64,000 nucleotides of DNA. Source: Crossaster papposus. Its lineage: Eukaryota > Echinodermata > Asteroidea > Velatida > Solasteridae. How positions within the stretch are numbered: position 1 is the first letter of the stretch; each line of letters starts with the position of its first letter. Below the pieces are notes generated by a model. It ran no database searches. It saw nothing but the letters and a program-made list of their open reading frames with translations, and was not told where the DNA came from. Location of the stretch: NCBI GenBank assembly GCA_037893245.1, contig JBAIAA010001628.1, positions 1 to 64,000 on the forward strand, given 5' to 3'. The translations under genes were made by a program, and so were the position numbers. This document shows, in pieces, positions 10,180 through 25,500 of the stretch.

Positions 10180-11260
10180 CTTATGCACACTTCTTTCCCT
10201 TTACATATTTCTTATGCACACTTCTTTCCCTTTACATATTTCGTATGCACACTTCTTTCCCTTTACATATTTCTTATGCACACTTCTTTCCCTTTACATA
10301 TTTCTTATGCACACTTCTTTCCCTTTACATATTTCTTATGCACACTTCTTTCCCTTTACATATTTCTTATGCACACTTCTTTCCCTTTACATATTTCTTA
10401 TGCACACTTCTTTCCCTTTACATATTTCTTATGCACACTTCTTTCCCTTTACATATTTCTTATGCACACTTCTTTCCCTTTACATATTTCTTATGCACAC
10501 TTCTTTCCCTTTACATATTTCTTATGCACACTTCTTTCCCTTTATTATTTCTTATGCACACTTCTTTCCCTTTACATATTTAACTCGAGGGCTTGTCCCG
10601 ACATCATGTGTTTATTTCTTATGCACACTTCTTTCCCTTTACATATTTCTTATGCACACTTCTTTCCCTTTACATATTTCTTATGCACACTTCTTTCCCT
10701 TTACATATTTCTTATGCACACTTCTTTCCCTTTACATATTTCTTATGCACACTTCTTTCCCTTTACATATTTCTTATGCACACTTCTTTCCCTTTACATA
10801 TTTCTTATGCACACTTCTTTCCCTTTACATATTTCTTATGCACACTTCTTTCCCTTTACATATTTCTTATGCACACTTCTTTCCCTTTACATATTTCTTA
10901 TGCACACTTCTTTCCCTTTACATATTTCTTATGCACACTTCTTTCCCTTTACATATTTCTTATGCACACTTCTTTCCCTTTACATATTTCTTATGCACAC
11001 TTCTTTCCCTTTACATATTTCTTATGCACACTTCTTTCCCTTTACATATTTCTTATGCACACTTCTTTCTCTTTACATATTTCTTATGCACACTTCTTTC
11101 CCTTTACATATTTCTTATGCACACTTCTTTCCCTTTACATATTTCTTATGCACACTTCTTTCCCTTTACATATTTCTTATGCACACTTCTTTCCCTTTAC
11201 ATATTTCTTATGCACACTTCTTTCCCTTTACATATTTCTTATGCACACTTCTTTCCCTTT

Positions 11261-12965
11261 ACATAGTTCTTATGCACACTTCTTTCCCTTTACATATTTT
11301 GTATGCACACTTCTTTCCCTTTACATATTTATTATGCACACTTCTTTCCCTTTACATATTTCTTATGCACACTTCTTTCCCTTTACATATTTCTTATGCA
11401 CACTTCTTTCCCTTTACATATTTCTTATGCACACTTCTTTCCCTTTACATATTTCTTATGCACACTTCTTTCCCTTTACATATTTCTTATGCACACTTCT
11501 TTCCCTTTACATATTTCTTATGCACACTTCTTTCCCTTTACATATTTCTTATGCACACTTCTTTCCCTTTACATATTTCTTATGCACACTTCTTTCCCTT
11601 TACATATTTTTTATGCACACTTCTTTCCCTTTACATATTTTTTATGCACACTTCTTTCCCTTTACATATTTCTTATGCACACTTCTTTCCCTTTACATAT
11701 TTCTTATGCACACTTCTTTCCCTTTACATATTTCTTATGCACACTTCTTTCCCTTTACATATTTCTTATGCACACTTCTTTCCCTTTACATATTTCTTAT
11801 GCACACTTCTTTCCCTTTACATATTTCTTATGCACACTTCTTTCCCTTTACATATTTCTTATGCACACTTCTTTCCCTTTACATATTTCTTATGCACACT
11901 TCTTTCCCTTTACATATTTCTTATGCACACTTCTTTTCCTTTACATATTTCTTATGCACACTTCTTTCCCTTTACATATTTCTTATGCACACTTCTTTCC
12001 CTTTACATATTTCTTATGCACACTTCTTTCCCTTTACATATTTCTTATGCACACTTCTTTCCCTTTACATATTTCTTATGCACACTTCTTTCCCTTTACA
12101 TATTTCTTATGCACACTTCTTTCCCTTTACATATTTCTTATGCACACTTCTTTCCCTTTACATATTTCTTATGCACACTTCTTTCCCTTTACATATTTCT
12201 TATGCACACTTCTTTCGCTTTACATATTTCTTATGCACACTTCTTTCCCTTTACATATTTCTTATGCACACTTCTTTCCCTTTACATATTTCTTATGCAC
12301 ACTTCTTTCCCTTTACATATTTCTTATGCACACTTCTTTCCCTTTACATATTTCTTATGCACACTTCTTTCCCTTTACATATTTCTTATGCACACTTCTT
12401 TCCCTTTACATATTTTTTATGCACACTTCTTTCCCTTTACATATTTCTTATGCACACTTCTTTCCCTTTACATATTTCTTATGCACACTTCTTTCCCTTT
12501 ACATATTTCTTATGCACACTTCTTTCCCTTTACATATTTTTTATGCACACTTCTTTCCCTTTACATATTTCTTATGCACACTTCTTTCCCTTTACATATT
12601 TCTTATGCACACTTCTTTCCCTTTACATATTTCTTATGCACACTTCTTTCCCTTTACATATTTCTTATGCACACTTCTTTCCCTTTACATATTTCTTATG
12701 CACACTTCTTTCCCTTTACATATTTCTTATGCACACTTCTTTCCCTTTACATATTTCTTATGCACACTTCTTTCCCTTTACATATTTCTTATGCACACTT
12801 CTTTCCCTTTACATATTTCTTATGCACACTTCTTTCCCTTTACATATTTCTTATGCACACTTCTTTCCCTTTACATATTTCTTATGCACACTTCTTTCCC
12901 TTTACATATTTCTTATGCACACTTCTTTCCCTTTACATATTTCTTATGCACACTTCTTTCCCTTT
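11261..12965. repeat. 1,705-bp duplication, copy 1
   Basis: Rare variants recur 55 monomers later at the same offset: ACATAGTTC at 11261 and 12966, the following TTTTGTATGC and TATTATGC, TTTCGCTT at 12213 and 13918, and ATTTTTTATG near 12412 and 14117. A CTTTTCC variant (11931) recurs one monomer out of register (13605), so single-monomer gain and loss has also happened. Confidence 0.88.
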
Positions 12966-14337
12966 ACATAGTTCTTATGCACACTTCTTTCCCTTTACAT
13001 ATTTTGTATGCACACTTCTTTCCCTTTACATATTTATTATGCACACTTCTTTCCCTTTACATATTTCTTATGCACACTTCTTTCCCTTTACATATTTCTT
13101 ATGCACACTTCTTTCCCTTTACATATTTCTTATGCACACTTCTTTCCCTTTACATATTTCTTATGCACACTTCTTTCCCTTTACATATTTCTTATGCACA
13201 CTTCTTTCCCTTTACATATTTCTTATGCACACTTCTTTCCCTTTACATATTTCTTATGCACACTTCTTTCCCTTTACATATTTCTTATGCACACTTCTTT
13301 CCCTTTACATATTTCTTATGCACACTTCTTTCCCTTTACATATTTTTTATGCACACTTCTTTCCCTTTACATATTTCTTATGCACACTTCTTTCCCTTTA
13401 CATATTTCTTATGCACACTTCTTTCCCTTTACATATTTCTTATGCACACTTCTTTCCCTTTACATATTTCTTATGCACACTTCTTTCCCTTTACATATTT
13501 CTTATGCACACTTCTTTCCCTTTACATATTTCTTATGCACACTTCTTTCCCTTTACATATTTCTTATGCACACTTCTTTCCCTTTACATATTTCTTATGC
13601 ACACTTCTTTTCCTTTACATATTTCTTATGCACACTTCTTTCCCTTTACATATTTCTTATGCACACTTCTTTCCCTTTACATATTTCTTATGCACACTTC
13701 TGTCCCTTTACATATTTCTTATGCACACTTCTTTCCCTTTACATATTTCTTATGCACACTTCTTTCCCTTTACATATTTCTTATGCACACTTCTTTCCCT
13801 TTACATATTTCTTATGCACACTTCTTTCCCTTTACATATTTCTTATGCACACTTCTTTCCCTTTACATATTTCTTATGCACACTTCTTTCCCTTTACATA
13901 TTTCTTATGCACACTTCTTTCGCTTTACATATTTCTTATGCACACTTCTTTCCCTTTACATATTTCTTATGCACACTTCTTTCCCTTTACATATTTCTTA
14001 TGCACACTTCTTTCCCTTTACATATTTCTTATGCACACTTCTTTCCCTTTACATATTTCTTATGCACACTTCTTTCCCTTTACATATTTCTTATGCACAC
14101 TTCTTTCCCTTTACGAATTTTTTATGCACACTTCTTTCCCTTTACATATTTCTTATGCACACTTCTTTCCCTTTACATATTTCTTATGCACACTTCTTTC
14201 CCTTTACATATTTCTTATGCACACTTCTTTCCCTTTACATATTTCTTATGCACACTTCTTTCCCTTTACATATTTCTTATGCACACTTCTTTCCCTTTAC
14301 ATATTTCTTATGCACACTTCTTTCCCTTTACATATTT
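12966..14337. repeat. 1,705-bp duplication, copy 2
   Basis: It begins with ACATAGTTC, TTTTGTATGC and TATTATGC in three successive monomers as in copy 1, and is cut off by A 14338. Private changes include CTGTCCC near 13701 and TTTACGAATTT near 14112. Confidence 0.87.
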
Positions 14338-15530
14338 AACTCGAGGGCTTGTTCCCACATCATGTGTTTATTTCTTATGCACACTTCTTTCCCTTTACAT
14401 ATTTCTTATGCACACTTCTTTGCCTTTACATATTTCTTATGCACACTTCTTTCCCTTTACATATTTCTTATGCACACTTCTTTCCCTTTACATATTTCTT
14501 ATGCACACTTCTTTCCCTTTACATATTTCTTATGCACACTTCTTTCCCTTTACATATTTCTTATGCACACTTCTTTCCCTTTACATATTTCTTATGCACA
14601 CTTCTTTCCCTTTACATATTTCTTATGCACACTTCTTTCCCTTTACATATTTCTTATGCACACTTCTTTCAATTTACATATTTCTTATGCACACTTCTTT
14701 CCATTTACATATTTCTTATGCACACTTCTTTCCCTTTACATATTTCTTATGCACACTTCTTTCCCTTTACATATTTCTTATGCACATTTCTTTCTCTTTA
14801 CATATTTCTTATGCACACTTCTTTCCCTTTACATATTTCTTATGCACACTTCTTTCCCTTTACATTATTCTTATGCACACTTCTTTCCCTTTACATATTT
14901 CTTATGCACACTTCTTTTCCTTTACATATTTCTTATGCACACTTCTTTCCCTTTACATATTTCTTATGCACACTTCTTTCCCTTTACATATTTCTTATGC
15001 ACACTTCTTTCCCTTTACATATTTCTTATGCACACTTCTTTCCCTTTACATATTTCTTATGCACACTTCTTTCCCTTTACATATTTCTTATGCACACTTC
15101 TTTCCCTTTACATATTTCTTATGCACACTTCTTTCCCTTTACATATTTCTTATGCACACTTCTTTCCCTTTACATATTTCGTATGCACACTTCTTTCCCT
15201 TTACATATTTCTTATGCACACTTCTTTCCCTTTACATATTTCTTATGCACACTTCTTTCCCTTTACATATTTCTTATGCACACTTCTTTCCCTTTACATA
15301 TTTCTTATGCACACTTCTTTCCCTTTACATATTTCTTATGCACACTTCTTTCCCTTTACATATTTAACTCGAGGGCTTGTCCCGACATCATGTGTTTATT
15401 TCTTATGCACACTTCCTTCCCTTTACATATTTCTTATGCACACTTCTTTCCCTTTACATATTTCTGATGCACACTTCTTTCCCTTTACATATTTAACTCG
15501 AGGGCTTGTTCCCACATCATGTGTTTATTT
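14338..15530. repeat. A...B-129-A module, copy 2
   Basis: Inserts are A 14338, B 15366 and A 15495. It carries the same TTTGCCTTT, CTTCCTTCCC and CTGATGC markers as copy 1, but the A-to-B interval is 1,028 bp, 11 monomers longer than in copy 1. Private changes include TTTCAATTTAC near 14669. Confidence 0.88.
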
Positions 15531-16429
15531 CTTATGCACACTTCTTTCCCTTTACATATTTCTTATGCACACTTCTTTCCCTTTACATATTTCTTATGCA
15601 CACTTCTTTCCCTTTACATATTTCTTATGCACACTTCTTTCCCTTTACATATTTCTTATGCACACTTCTTTCCCTTTACATATTTCTTATGCACACTTTT
15701 TTCCCTTTACATATTTCTTATGCACACTTCTTTCCCTTTACATATTTCTTATGCACACTTCTTTCCCTTTACATATTTCTTATGCACACTTCTTTCACTT
15801 TACATATTTCTTATGCACACTTCTTTCCCTTTACATATTTCTTATGCACACTTCTTTCCCTTTACATATTTCTTATGCACACTTCTTTCCCTTTACATAT
15901 TTCTTATGCACACTTCTTTCCCTTTACATATTTCTTATGCACACTTTTTTCCCTTTACATATTTCTTATGCACACTTCTTTCCCTTTACATATTTCTTAT
16001 GCACACTTCTTTCCCTTTACATATTTCTTATGCACACTTCTTTCCCTTTACATATTTCTTATGCACACTTCTTTCCCTTTACATATTTCTTATGCACACT
16101 TCTTTCCCTTTACATATTTCTTATGCACACTTCTTTCCCTTTACATATTTCTTATGCACACTTCTTTCCCTTTACATATTTCTTATGCACACTTCTTTCC
16201 CTTTACATATTTTTTATGCACACTTCTTTCCCTTTACATATTTCTTATGCACACTTCTTTCCCTTTACATATTTCTTATGCACACTTCTTTCCCTTTACA
16301 TATTTCTTATGCACACTTCTTTCCCTTTACATATTTCTTATGCACACTTCTTTCCCTTTACATATTTCTTATGCACACTTCTTTCCCTTTACATATTTCT
16401 TATGCACACTTCTTTCCCTTTACATATTT

Positions 16430-17498
16430 AACTCGAGGGCTTGTTCCCACATCATGTGTTTATTTCTTATGCACACTTCTTTCCCTTTACATATTTCTTA
16501 TGCACACTTCTTTGCCTTTACATATTTCTTATGCACACTTCTTTCCCTTTACATATTTCTTATGCACACTTCTTTCCCTTTACATATTTCTTATGCACAC
16601 TTCTTTCCCTTTACATATTTCTTATGCACACTTCTTTCCCTTTACATATTTCTTATGCACACTTCTTTCCCTTTACATATTTCTTATGCACACTTCTTTC
16701 CCTTTACATATTTCTTATGCACACTTCTTTCCCTTTACATATTTCTTATGCACACTTCTTTCCCTTTACATATTTCTTATGCACACTTCTTTCCCTTTAC
16801 ATATTTCTTATGCACATTTCGTTCTCTTTACATATTTCTTATGCACACTTCTTTCCCTTTACATATTTCTTATGCACACTTCTTTCCCTTTACATTATTC
16901 TTATGCACACTTCTTTCCCTTTACATATTTCTTATGCACACTTCTTTTCCTTTACATATTTCTTATGCACACTTCTTTCCCTTTACATATTTCTTATGCA
17001 CACTTCTTTCCCTTTACATATTTCTTATGCACACTTCTTTCCCTTTACATATTTCTTATGCACACTTCTTTCCCTTTACATATTTCTTATGCACACTTCT
17101 TTCCCTTTACATATTTCTTATGCACACTTCTTTCCCTTTACATATTTCTTATGCACACTTCTTTCCCTTTACATATTTCTTATGCACACTTCTTTCCCTT
17201 TACATATATCTTATGCACACTTCTTTCCCTTTACATATTTCTTATGCACACTTCTTTCCCTTTACATATTTCTTATGCACACTTCTTTCCCTTTACATAT
17301 TTCTTATGCACACTTCTTTCCCTTTACATATTTAACTCGAGGGCTTGTCCCGACATCATGTGTTTATTTCTTATGCACACTTCCTTCCCTTTACATATTT
17401 CTTATGCACACTTCTTTACCTTTACATATTTCTTATGCACACTTCTTTCCCTTTACATATTTAACTCGAGGGCTTGTTCCCACATCATGTGTTTATTT
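16430..17498. repeat. A...B-129-A module, copy 3
   Basis: Inserts are A 16430, B 17334 and A 17463, with an A-to-B interval of 904 bp. The TTTGCCTTT and CTTCCTTCCC markers are present, but the CTGATGC monomer is ordinary here and a TTTACCTTT variant appears instead. It shares CATTATTCTTATG and CTTTTCC variants with copy 2 (near 14865 and 16895), so copies 2 and 3 look most closely related. Confidence 0.87.
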
Positions 17499-20400
17499 CT
17501 TATGCACACTTCTTTCCCTTTACATATTTCTTATGCACACTTCTTTACCTTTACATATTTCTTATGCACACTTCTTTCCCTTTACATATTTCTTATGCAC
17601 ACTTCTTTCCCTTTACCTATTTCTTATGCACACTTCTTTCCCTTTACATATTTCTTATGCACACTTCTTTCCCTTTACATATTTCTTATGCACACTTCTT
17701 TACCTTTACATATTTCTTATGCACACTTCTTTCCCTTTACATATTTCTTATGCACACTTCTTTCCCTTTACATATTTAACTCGAGGGCTTGTCCCGACAT
17801 CATGTGTTTATTTCTTATGCACACTTCTTTCCCTTTACATATTTCTTATGCACACTTCTTTCCCTTTACATATTTCTTATGCACACTTCTTTCCCTTTAC
17901 ATATTTCTTATGCACACTTCTTTCCCTTTACATATTTCTTATGCACACTTCTTTCCCTTTACATATTTCTTATGCACACTTCTTTCCCTTTATTATTTCT
18001 TATGCACACTTCTTTCCCTTTACATATTTCTTATGCACACTTCTTTCCCTTTACATATTTCTTATGCACACTTCTTTCCCTTTACATATATCTTATGCAC
18101 ACTTCTTTCCCTTTACATATTTCTTATGCACACTTCTTTCCCTTTACATATTTCTTATGCACACTTCTTTCCCTTTACATATTTCTTATGCACACTTCTT
18201 TCCCTTTACATATTTCTTATGCACACTTCTTTCCCTTTACATATTTCTTATGCACACTTCTTTCCCTTTACATATTTCGTATGCACACTTCTTTCCCTTT
18301 ACATATTTCTTATGCACACTTCTTTCCCTTTATTATTTCTTATGCACACTTCTTTCCCTTTACATATTTAACTCGAGGGCTTGTCCCGACATCATGTGTT
18401 TATTTCTTATGCACACTTCTTTCCCTTTACATATTTCCTATGCACACTTCTTTCCCTTTACATAATTCTTATGCACACTTCTTTCCCTTTACATATTTCT
18501 TATGCACACTTCTTTCCCTTTACATATTTCTTATGCCCACTTCTTTCCCTTTACATATTTCTTATGCACACTTCTTTCCCTTTACATATTTCTTATGCAC
18601 ACTTCTTTCCCTTTACATATTTCTTATGCACACTTCTTTCCCTTTACATATTTCTTATGCACACTTCTTACCCTTTACATATTTCTTATGCACACTTCTT
18701 TCCCTTTACATATTTCTTATGCACACTTCTTTCCCTTTACATATTTCTTATGCACACTTCTTTCCCTTTACATATTTCTTATGCACACTTCTTTCCCTTT
18801 ACATATTTCTTATGCACACTTCTTTCCCTTTACATATTTCTTATGCACACTTCTTTCCCTTTACATATTTCTTATGCACACTTCTTTCCCTTTACATATT
18901 TCTTATGCACACTTCTTTCCCTTTACATATTTCTTATGCACACTTCTTTCCCTTTACATATTTCTTATGCACACTTCTTTCCCTTTACATATTTCTTATG
19001 CACACTTCTTTCCCTTTACATATTTCTTATGCACACTTCCTTCCCTTTACATATTTCTTATGCACACTTCTTTCCCTTTACATATTTCTTATGCACACTT
19101 CTTTCCCTTTACATATTTCTTATGCACACTTCTTTCCCTTTACATATTTCTTATGCACACTTCTTTCCCTTTACATATTTCTTATGCACACTTCTTTCCC
19201 TTTACATATTTCTTATGCACACTTCTTTCCCTTTACATATTTCTTATGCACACTTCTTTCCCTTTACATATTTCTTATGCACACTTCTTTCCCTTTACAT
19301 ATTTCTTATGCACACTTCTTTCCCTTTACATATTTCTTATGCACACTTCTTTCCCTTTACATATTTCTTATGCACACTTCTTTCCCTTTACATATTTCTT
19401 ATGCACACTTCTTTCCCTTTATTATTTCTTATGCACACTTCTTTCCCTTTACATATTTAACTCGAGGGCTTGTCCCGACATCATGTGTTTATTTATTATG
19501 CACACTTCTTTCCCTTTACATATTTCTTATGCACACTTCTTTCCCTTTACATATTTCTTATGCACACTTCTTTCCCTTTACATATTTCTTATGCACACTT
19601 CTTTCCCTTTACATGTTTCTTATGCACACTTCTTTCCCTTTACATATTTCTTATGCACACTTCTTTCCCTTTACATATTTCTTATGCACACTTCTTTCCC
19701 TTTACATATTTCTTATGCACACTTCTTTCCCTTTACATATTTCTTATGCACACTTCTTTCCCTATACATATTTCTTATGCACACTTCTTTCCCTTTACAT
19801 ATTTCTTATGCACACTTCTTTCCCTTTACATTTTTCTTATGCACACTTATTTCCCTTTACATATTTCTTATGCACACTTCTTTCCCTTTACATATTTCTT
19901 ATGCACACTTCTTTCCCTTTACATATTTCTTATGCACACTTCTTTCCCTTTACATATTTCTTATGCACACTTCTTTCCCTTTACATATTTCTTATGCACA
20001 CTTCTGTCCCTTTACATATTTCTTATGCACACTTCTTTCCCTTTACATATTTTTTATGCACACTTCTTTCCCTTTACATATTTCTTATGCACACTTCTTT
20101 CCCTTTACATATTTCTTATGCACACTTCTTTCCCTTTACATATTTCTGATGCACACTTCTTTCCCTTTACATATTTCTTATGCACACTTCTTTCCCTTTA
20201 CATATTTCTTATGCACACTTCTTTCCCTTTACATATTTCTTATGCACACTTCTTTCCCTTTACATATTTCTTATGCACACTTCTTTCCCTTTACATATTT
20301 CTTATGCACACTTCTTTCCCTTTACATATTTCTTATGCACACTTCTTTCCCTTTACATATTTCTTATGCACACTTCTTTCCCTTTACATATTTCTTATGC

Positions 20401-22519
20401 ACACTTCTTTCCCTTTACATATTTCTTATGCACACTTCTTTCCCTTTACATATTTAACTCGAGGGCTTGTTCCCACATCATGTGTTTATTTCTTATGCAC
20501 ACTTCTTTCCCTTTACATATTTCTTATGCACACTTCTTTCCCTTTACATATTTCTTATGCACACTTCTTTCCCTTTACATATTTCTTATGCACACTTCTT
20601 TCCCTTTACATATTTCTTATGCACACTTCTTTCCCTTTACATATTTCTTATGCACACTTCTTTCCCTTTACATGTTTCTTATGCACACTTCTTTCCCTTT
20701 ACATATTTCTTATGCACACTTCTTTCCCTTTACATATTTCTTATGCACACTTCTTTCCCTTTACATATTTCTTATGCACACTTCTTTCCCTTTACATATT
20801 TCTTATGCACACTTCTTTCCCTTTACATATTTCTTATGCACACTTCTTTCCCTTTACATATTTCTTATGCACACTTCTTTCCCTTTACATATTTCTTATG
20901 CACACTTCTTTCCCTTTACATATTTCTTATGCACACTTCTTTCCCTTTACATATTTTTTATGCACACTTCTTTCCCTTTACATATTTCTTATGCACACTT
21001 CTTTCCCTTTACATATTTCTTATGCACACTTCTTTCCCTTTACATATTTCTTATGCACACTTCTTTCCCTTTACATATTTAACTCGAGGGCTTGTTCCCA
21101 CATCATGTGTTTATTTCTTATGCACACTTCTTTCCCTTTACATATTTCTTATGCACACTTCTTTACCTTTACATATTTCGTATGCACACTTCTTTCCCTT
21201 TACATATTTCTTATGCACACTTCTTTCCCTTTATTATTTCTTATGCACACTTCTTTCCCTTTACATATTTAACTCGAGGGCTTGTCCCGACATCATGTGT
21301 TTATTTCTTATGCACACTTCTTTCCCTTTACATATTTCCTATGCACACTTCTTTCCCTTTACATATTTTCTATGCACACTTCTTTCCCTTTACATATTTC
21401 TTATGCACACTTCTTTCCCTTTACATATTTCTTATGCACACTTCTTTCCCTTTACATATTTCTTATGCACACTTCTTTCCCTTTACATATTTCTTATGCA
21501 CACTTCTTTCCCTTTACATATTTCTTATGCACACTTCTTTCCCTTTACATATTTCTTATGCACACTTCTTTCCCTTTACATATTTCTTATGCACACTTCC
21601 TTCCCTTTACATATTTCTTATGCACACTTCTTTCCCTTTACATATTTCTTATGCACACTTCTTTCCCTTTACATATTTCTTATGCACACTTCTTTCCCTT
21701 TACATATTTCTTATGCACACTTCTTTCCCTTTACATATTTCGTATGCACACTTCTTTCCCTTTACATATTTCGTATGCACACTTCTTTCCCTTTACATAT
21801 TTCTTATGCACACTTCTTTCCCTTTACATATTTCTTATGCACACTTCTTTCCCTTTACATATTTCTTATGCACACTTCTTTCCCTTTACATATTTCTTAT
21901 GCACACTTCTTTCCCTTTACATATTTCTTATGCACACTTCTTTCCCTTTACATATTTCTTATGCACACTTCTTTCCCTTTACATATTTCTTATGCACACT
22001 TCTTTCCCTTTACATATTTCTTATGCACACTTCTTTCCCTTTACATATTTCTTATGCACACTTCTTTCCCTTTACATATTTCTTATGCACACTTCTTTCC
22101 CTTTACATATTTCTTATGCACACTTCTTTCCTTTTACATATTTCTTATGCACACTTCTTTCCCTTTACATATTTCTTATGCACACTTCTTTCCCTTTACA
22201 TATTTCTTATGCACACTTCTTTCCCTTTACATATTTCTTATGCACACTTCTTTCCCTTCACATATTTCTTATGCACACTTCTTTCCCTTTACATATTTCT
22301 TATGCACACTTCTTTCCCTTTACATATTTCTTATGCACACTTCTTTCCCTTTACATATTTCTTATGCACACTTCTTTCCCTTTATTATTTCTTATGCACA
22401 CTTCTTTCCCTTTACATATTTAACTCGAGGGCTTGTCCCGACATCATGTGTTTATTTCTTATGCACACTTCTTTCCCTTTACATATTTCTTATGCACACT
22501 TCTTTCCCTTTACATATTT
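17334..22519. repeat. Mixed region with ten inserts and no single HOR
   Basis: Inserts are B 17334, A 17463, B 17778, B 18370, B 19459, A 20456, A 21081, B 21271, B 22422 and, at the right edge, B 22520. A TTTACCTTT variant recurs near 17417, 17544, 17700 and 21164. An orphan 30-bp short monomer near 17991 has no insert after it. Other private changes are TTATGCCCACT near 18533 and CTTACCC near 18667. Confidence 0.88.
20456..21306. repeat. A-625-A-190-B module, first instance
   Basis: Inserts A 20456, A 21081 and B 21271 have spacings 625 and 190 bp. The 190-bp interval holds a CGTATGC monomer and the 30-bp short monomer before B. The same order and spacing recur at 46903 and 49984, with a one-monomer-shorter version at 39022, so a module is shared across about 30 kb. 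Confidence 0.88.
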
Positions 22520-25500
22520 AACTCGAGGGCTTGTCCCGACATCATGTGTTTATTTCTTATGCACACTTCTTTCCCTTTACATATTTCTTATGCACACTTC
22601 TTTCCCTTTACATATTTCTTATGCACACTTCTTTCCCTTTACATATTTCCTATGCACACTTCTTTCCCTTTACATATTTCTTATGCACACTTCTTTCCCT
22701 TTACATATTTCTTATGCACACTTCTTTCCCTTTACATATTTCTTATGCACACTTCTTTCCCTTTACATATTTCTTATGCACACTTCTTTCCCTTTACATA
22801 TTTCTTATGCACACTTCTTTCCCTATACATATTTCTTATGCACACTTCTTTCCCTTTACATATTTCTTATGCACACTTCTTTCCCTTTACATATTTCCTA
22901 TGCACACTTCTTTCCCTTTACATATTTTCTATGCACACTTCTTTCCCTTTACATATTTCTTATGCACACTTCTTTCCCTTTACATATTTCTTATGCACAC
23001 TTCTTTCCCTTTACATATTTCTTATGCACACTTCTTTCCCTTTACATATTTCTTATGCACACTTCTTTCCCTTTACATATTTCTTATGCACACTTCTTTC
23101 CCTTTACATATTTCTTATGCACACTTCTTTCCCTTTACATATTTCTTATGCACACTTCTTTCCCTTTACATATTTCTTATGCACACTTCTTTCCCTTTAC
23201 ATATTTCTTATGCACACTTCTTTCCCTTTACATATTTCTTATGCACACTTCTTTCCCTTTACATATTTCTTATGCACACTTCTTTCCCTTTACATATTTC
23301 TTATGCACACTTCTTTCCCTTTACATATTTCGTATGCACACTTCTTTCCCTTTACATATTTCTTATGCACACTTCTTTCCCTTTACATATTTCTTATGCA
23401 CACTTCTTTCCCTTTACATATTTCTTATGCACACTTCTTTCCCTTTACATATTTCTTATGCACACTTCTTTCCCTTTACATATTTCTTATGCACACTTCT
23501 TTCCCTTTACATATTTCTTATGCACACTTCTTTCCCTTTACATATTTCTTATGCACACTTCTTTCCCTTTACATATTTCTTATGCACACTTCTTTCCCTT
23601 TACATATTTCTTATGCACACTTCTTTCCCTTTACATATTTCTTATGCACACTTCTTTCCCTTTACATATTTCTTATGCACACTTCTTTCCCTTTACATAT
23701 TTCTTATGCACACTTCTTTCCCTTTACATATTTCTTATGCACACTTCTTTCCCTTTACATATTTCTTATGCACACTTCTTTCCCTTTACATATTTCTTAT
23801 GCACACTTCTTTCCCTTTACATATTTCTTATGCACACTTCTTTCCCTTTACATATTTCTTATGCACACTTCTTTCCCTTTACATATTTCTTATGCACACT
23901 TCTTTCCCTTTACATATTTCTTATGCACACTTCTTTCCCTTTACATATTTCTTATGCACACTTCTTTCCCTTTACATATTTCTTATGCACACTTCTTTCC
24001 CTTTATTATTTCTGATGCACACTTCTTTCCCTTTACATATTTAACTCGAGGGCTTGTCCCGACATCATGTGTTTATTTCTTATGCACACTTCTTTCCCTT
24101 TACATATTTCTTATGCACACTTCTTTCCCTTTACATATTTCTTATGCACACTTCTTTCCCTTTACATATTTCCTATGCACACTTCTTTCCCTTTACATAT
24201 TTCTTATGCACACTTCTTTCCCTTTACATATTTCTTATGCACACTTCTTTCCCTTTACATATTTCTTATGCACACTTCTTTCCCTTTACATATTTCTTAT
24301 GCACACTTCTTTCCCTTTACATATTTCTTATGCACACTTCTTTCCCTATACATATTTCTTATGCACACTTCTTTCCCTTTACATATTTCTTATGCACACT
24401 TCTTTCCCTTTACATATTTCTTATGCACACTTATTTCCCTTTACATATTTCTTATGCACACTTATTTCCCTTTACATATTTCTTATGCACACTTCTTTCC
24501 CTTTACATATTTCTTATGCACACTTCTTTCCCTTTACATATTTCTTATGCACACTTCTTTCCCTTTACATATTTCTTATGCACACTTCTTTCCCTTTACA
24601 TATTTCTTATGCACACTTCTTTCCCTTTACATATTTCTTATGCACACTTCTTTCCCTTTACATATTTCTTATGCACACTTCTTTCCCTTTACATATTTCT
24701 TATGCACACTTCTTTCCCTTTACATATTTCTTATGCACACTTCTTTCCCTTTACATATTTCTTATGCACACTTCTTTCCCTTTACATATTTCTTATGCAC
24801 ACTTCTTTCCCTTTACATATTTCTTATGCACACTTCTTTCCCTTTACATATTTCTTATGCACACTTCTTTCCCTTTACATATTTCTTATGCACACTTCTT
24901 TCCCTTTATTATTTCTTATGCACACTTCTTTCCCTTTACATATTTAACTCGAGGGCTTGTCCCGACATCATGTGTTTATTTCTTATGCACACTTCTTTCC
25001 CTTTACATATTTCTTATGCACACTTCTTTCCCTTTACATATTTCTTATGCACACTTCTTTCCCTTTACATATTTCCTATGCACACTTCTTTCCCTTTACA
25101 TATTTCTTATGCACACTTCTTTCCCTTTACATATTTCTTATGCACACTTCTTTCCCTTTACATATTTCTTATGCACACTTCTTTCCCTTTACATATTTCT
25201 TATGCACACTTCTTTCCCTTTACATATTTCTTATGCACACTTCTTTCCCTATACATATTTCTTATGCACACTTCTTTCCCTTTACATATTTCTTATGCAC
25301 ACTTCTTTCCCTTTACATATTTCCTATGCACACTTCTTTCCCTTTACATATTTTCTATGCACACTTCTTTCCCTTTACATATTTCTTATGCACACTTCTT
25401 TCCCTTTACATATTTCTTATGCACACTTCTTTCCCTTTACATATTTCTTATGCACACTTCTTTCCCTTTACATATTTCTTATGCACACTTCTTTCCCTTT

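Larger units (their letters stand above)
10618..14337. repeat. Longest insert-free stretch, 120 monomers
   Basis: From the end of B 10582 to A 14338 there are 3,720 bases, exactly 120 x 31, so no net indel has accumulated. No 36-bp element lies inside. The stretch holds an internal 1,705-bp (55-monomer) duplication described separately. Confidence 0.93.
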
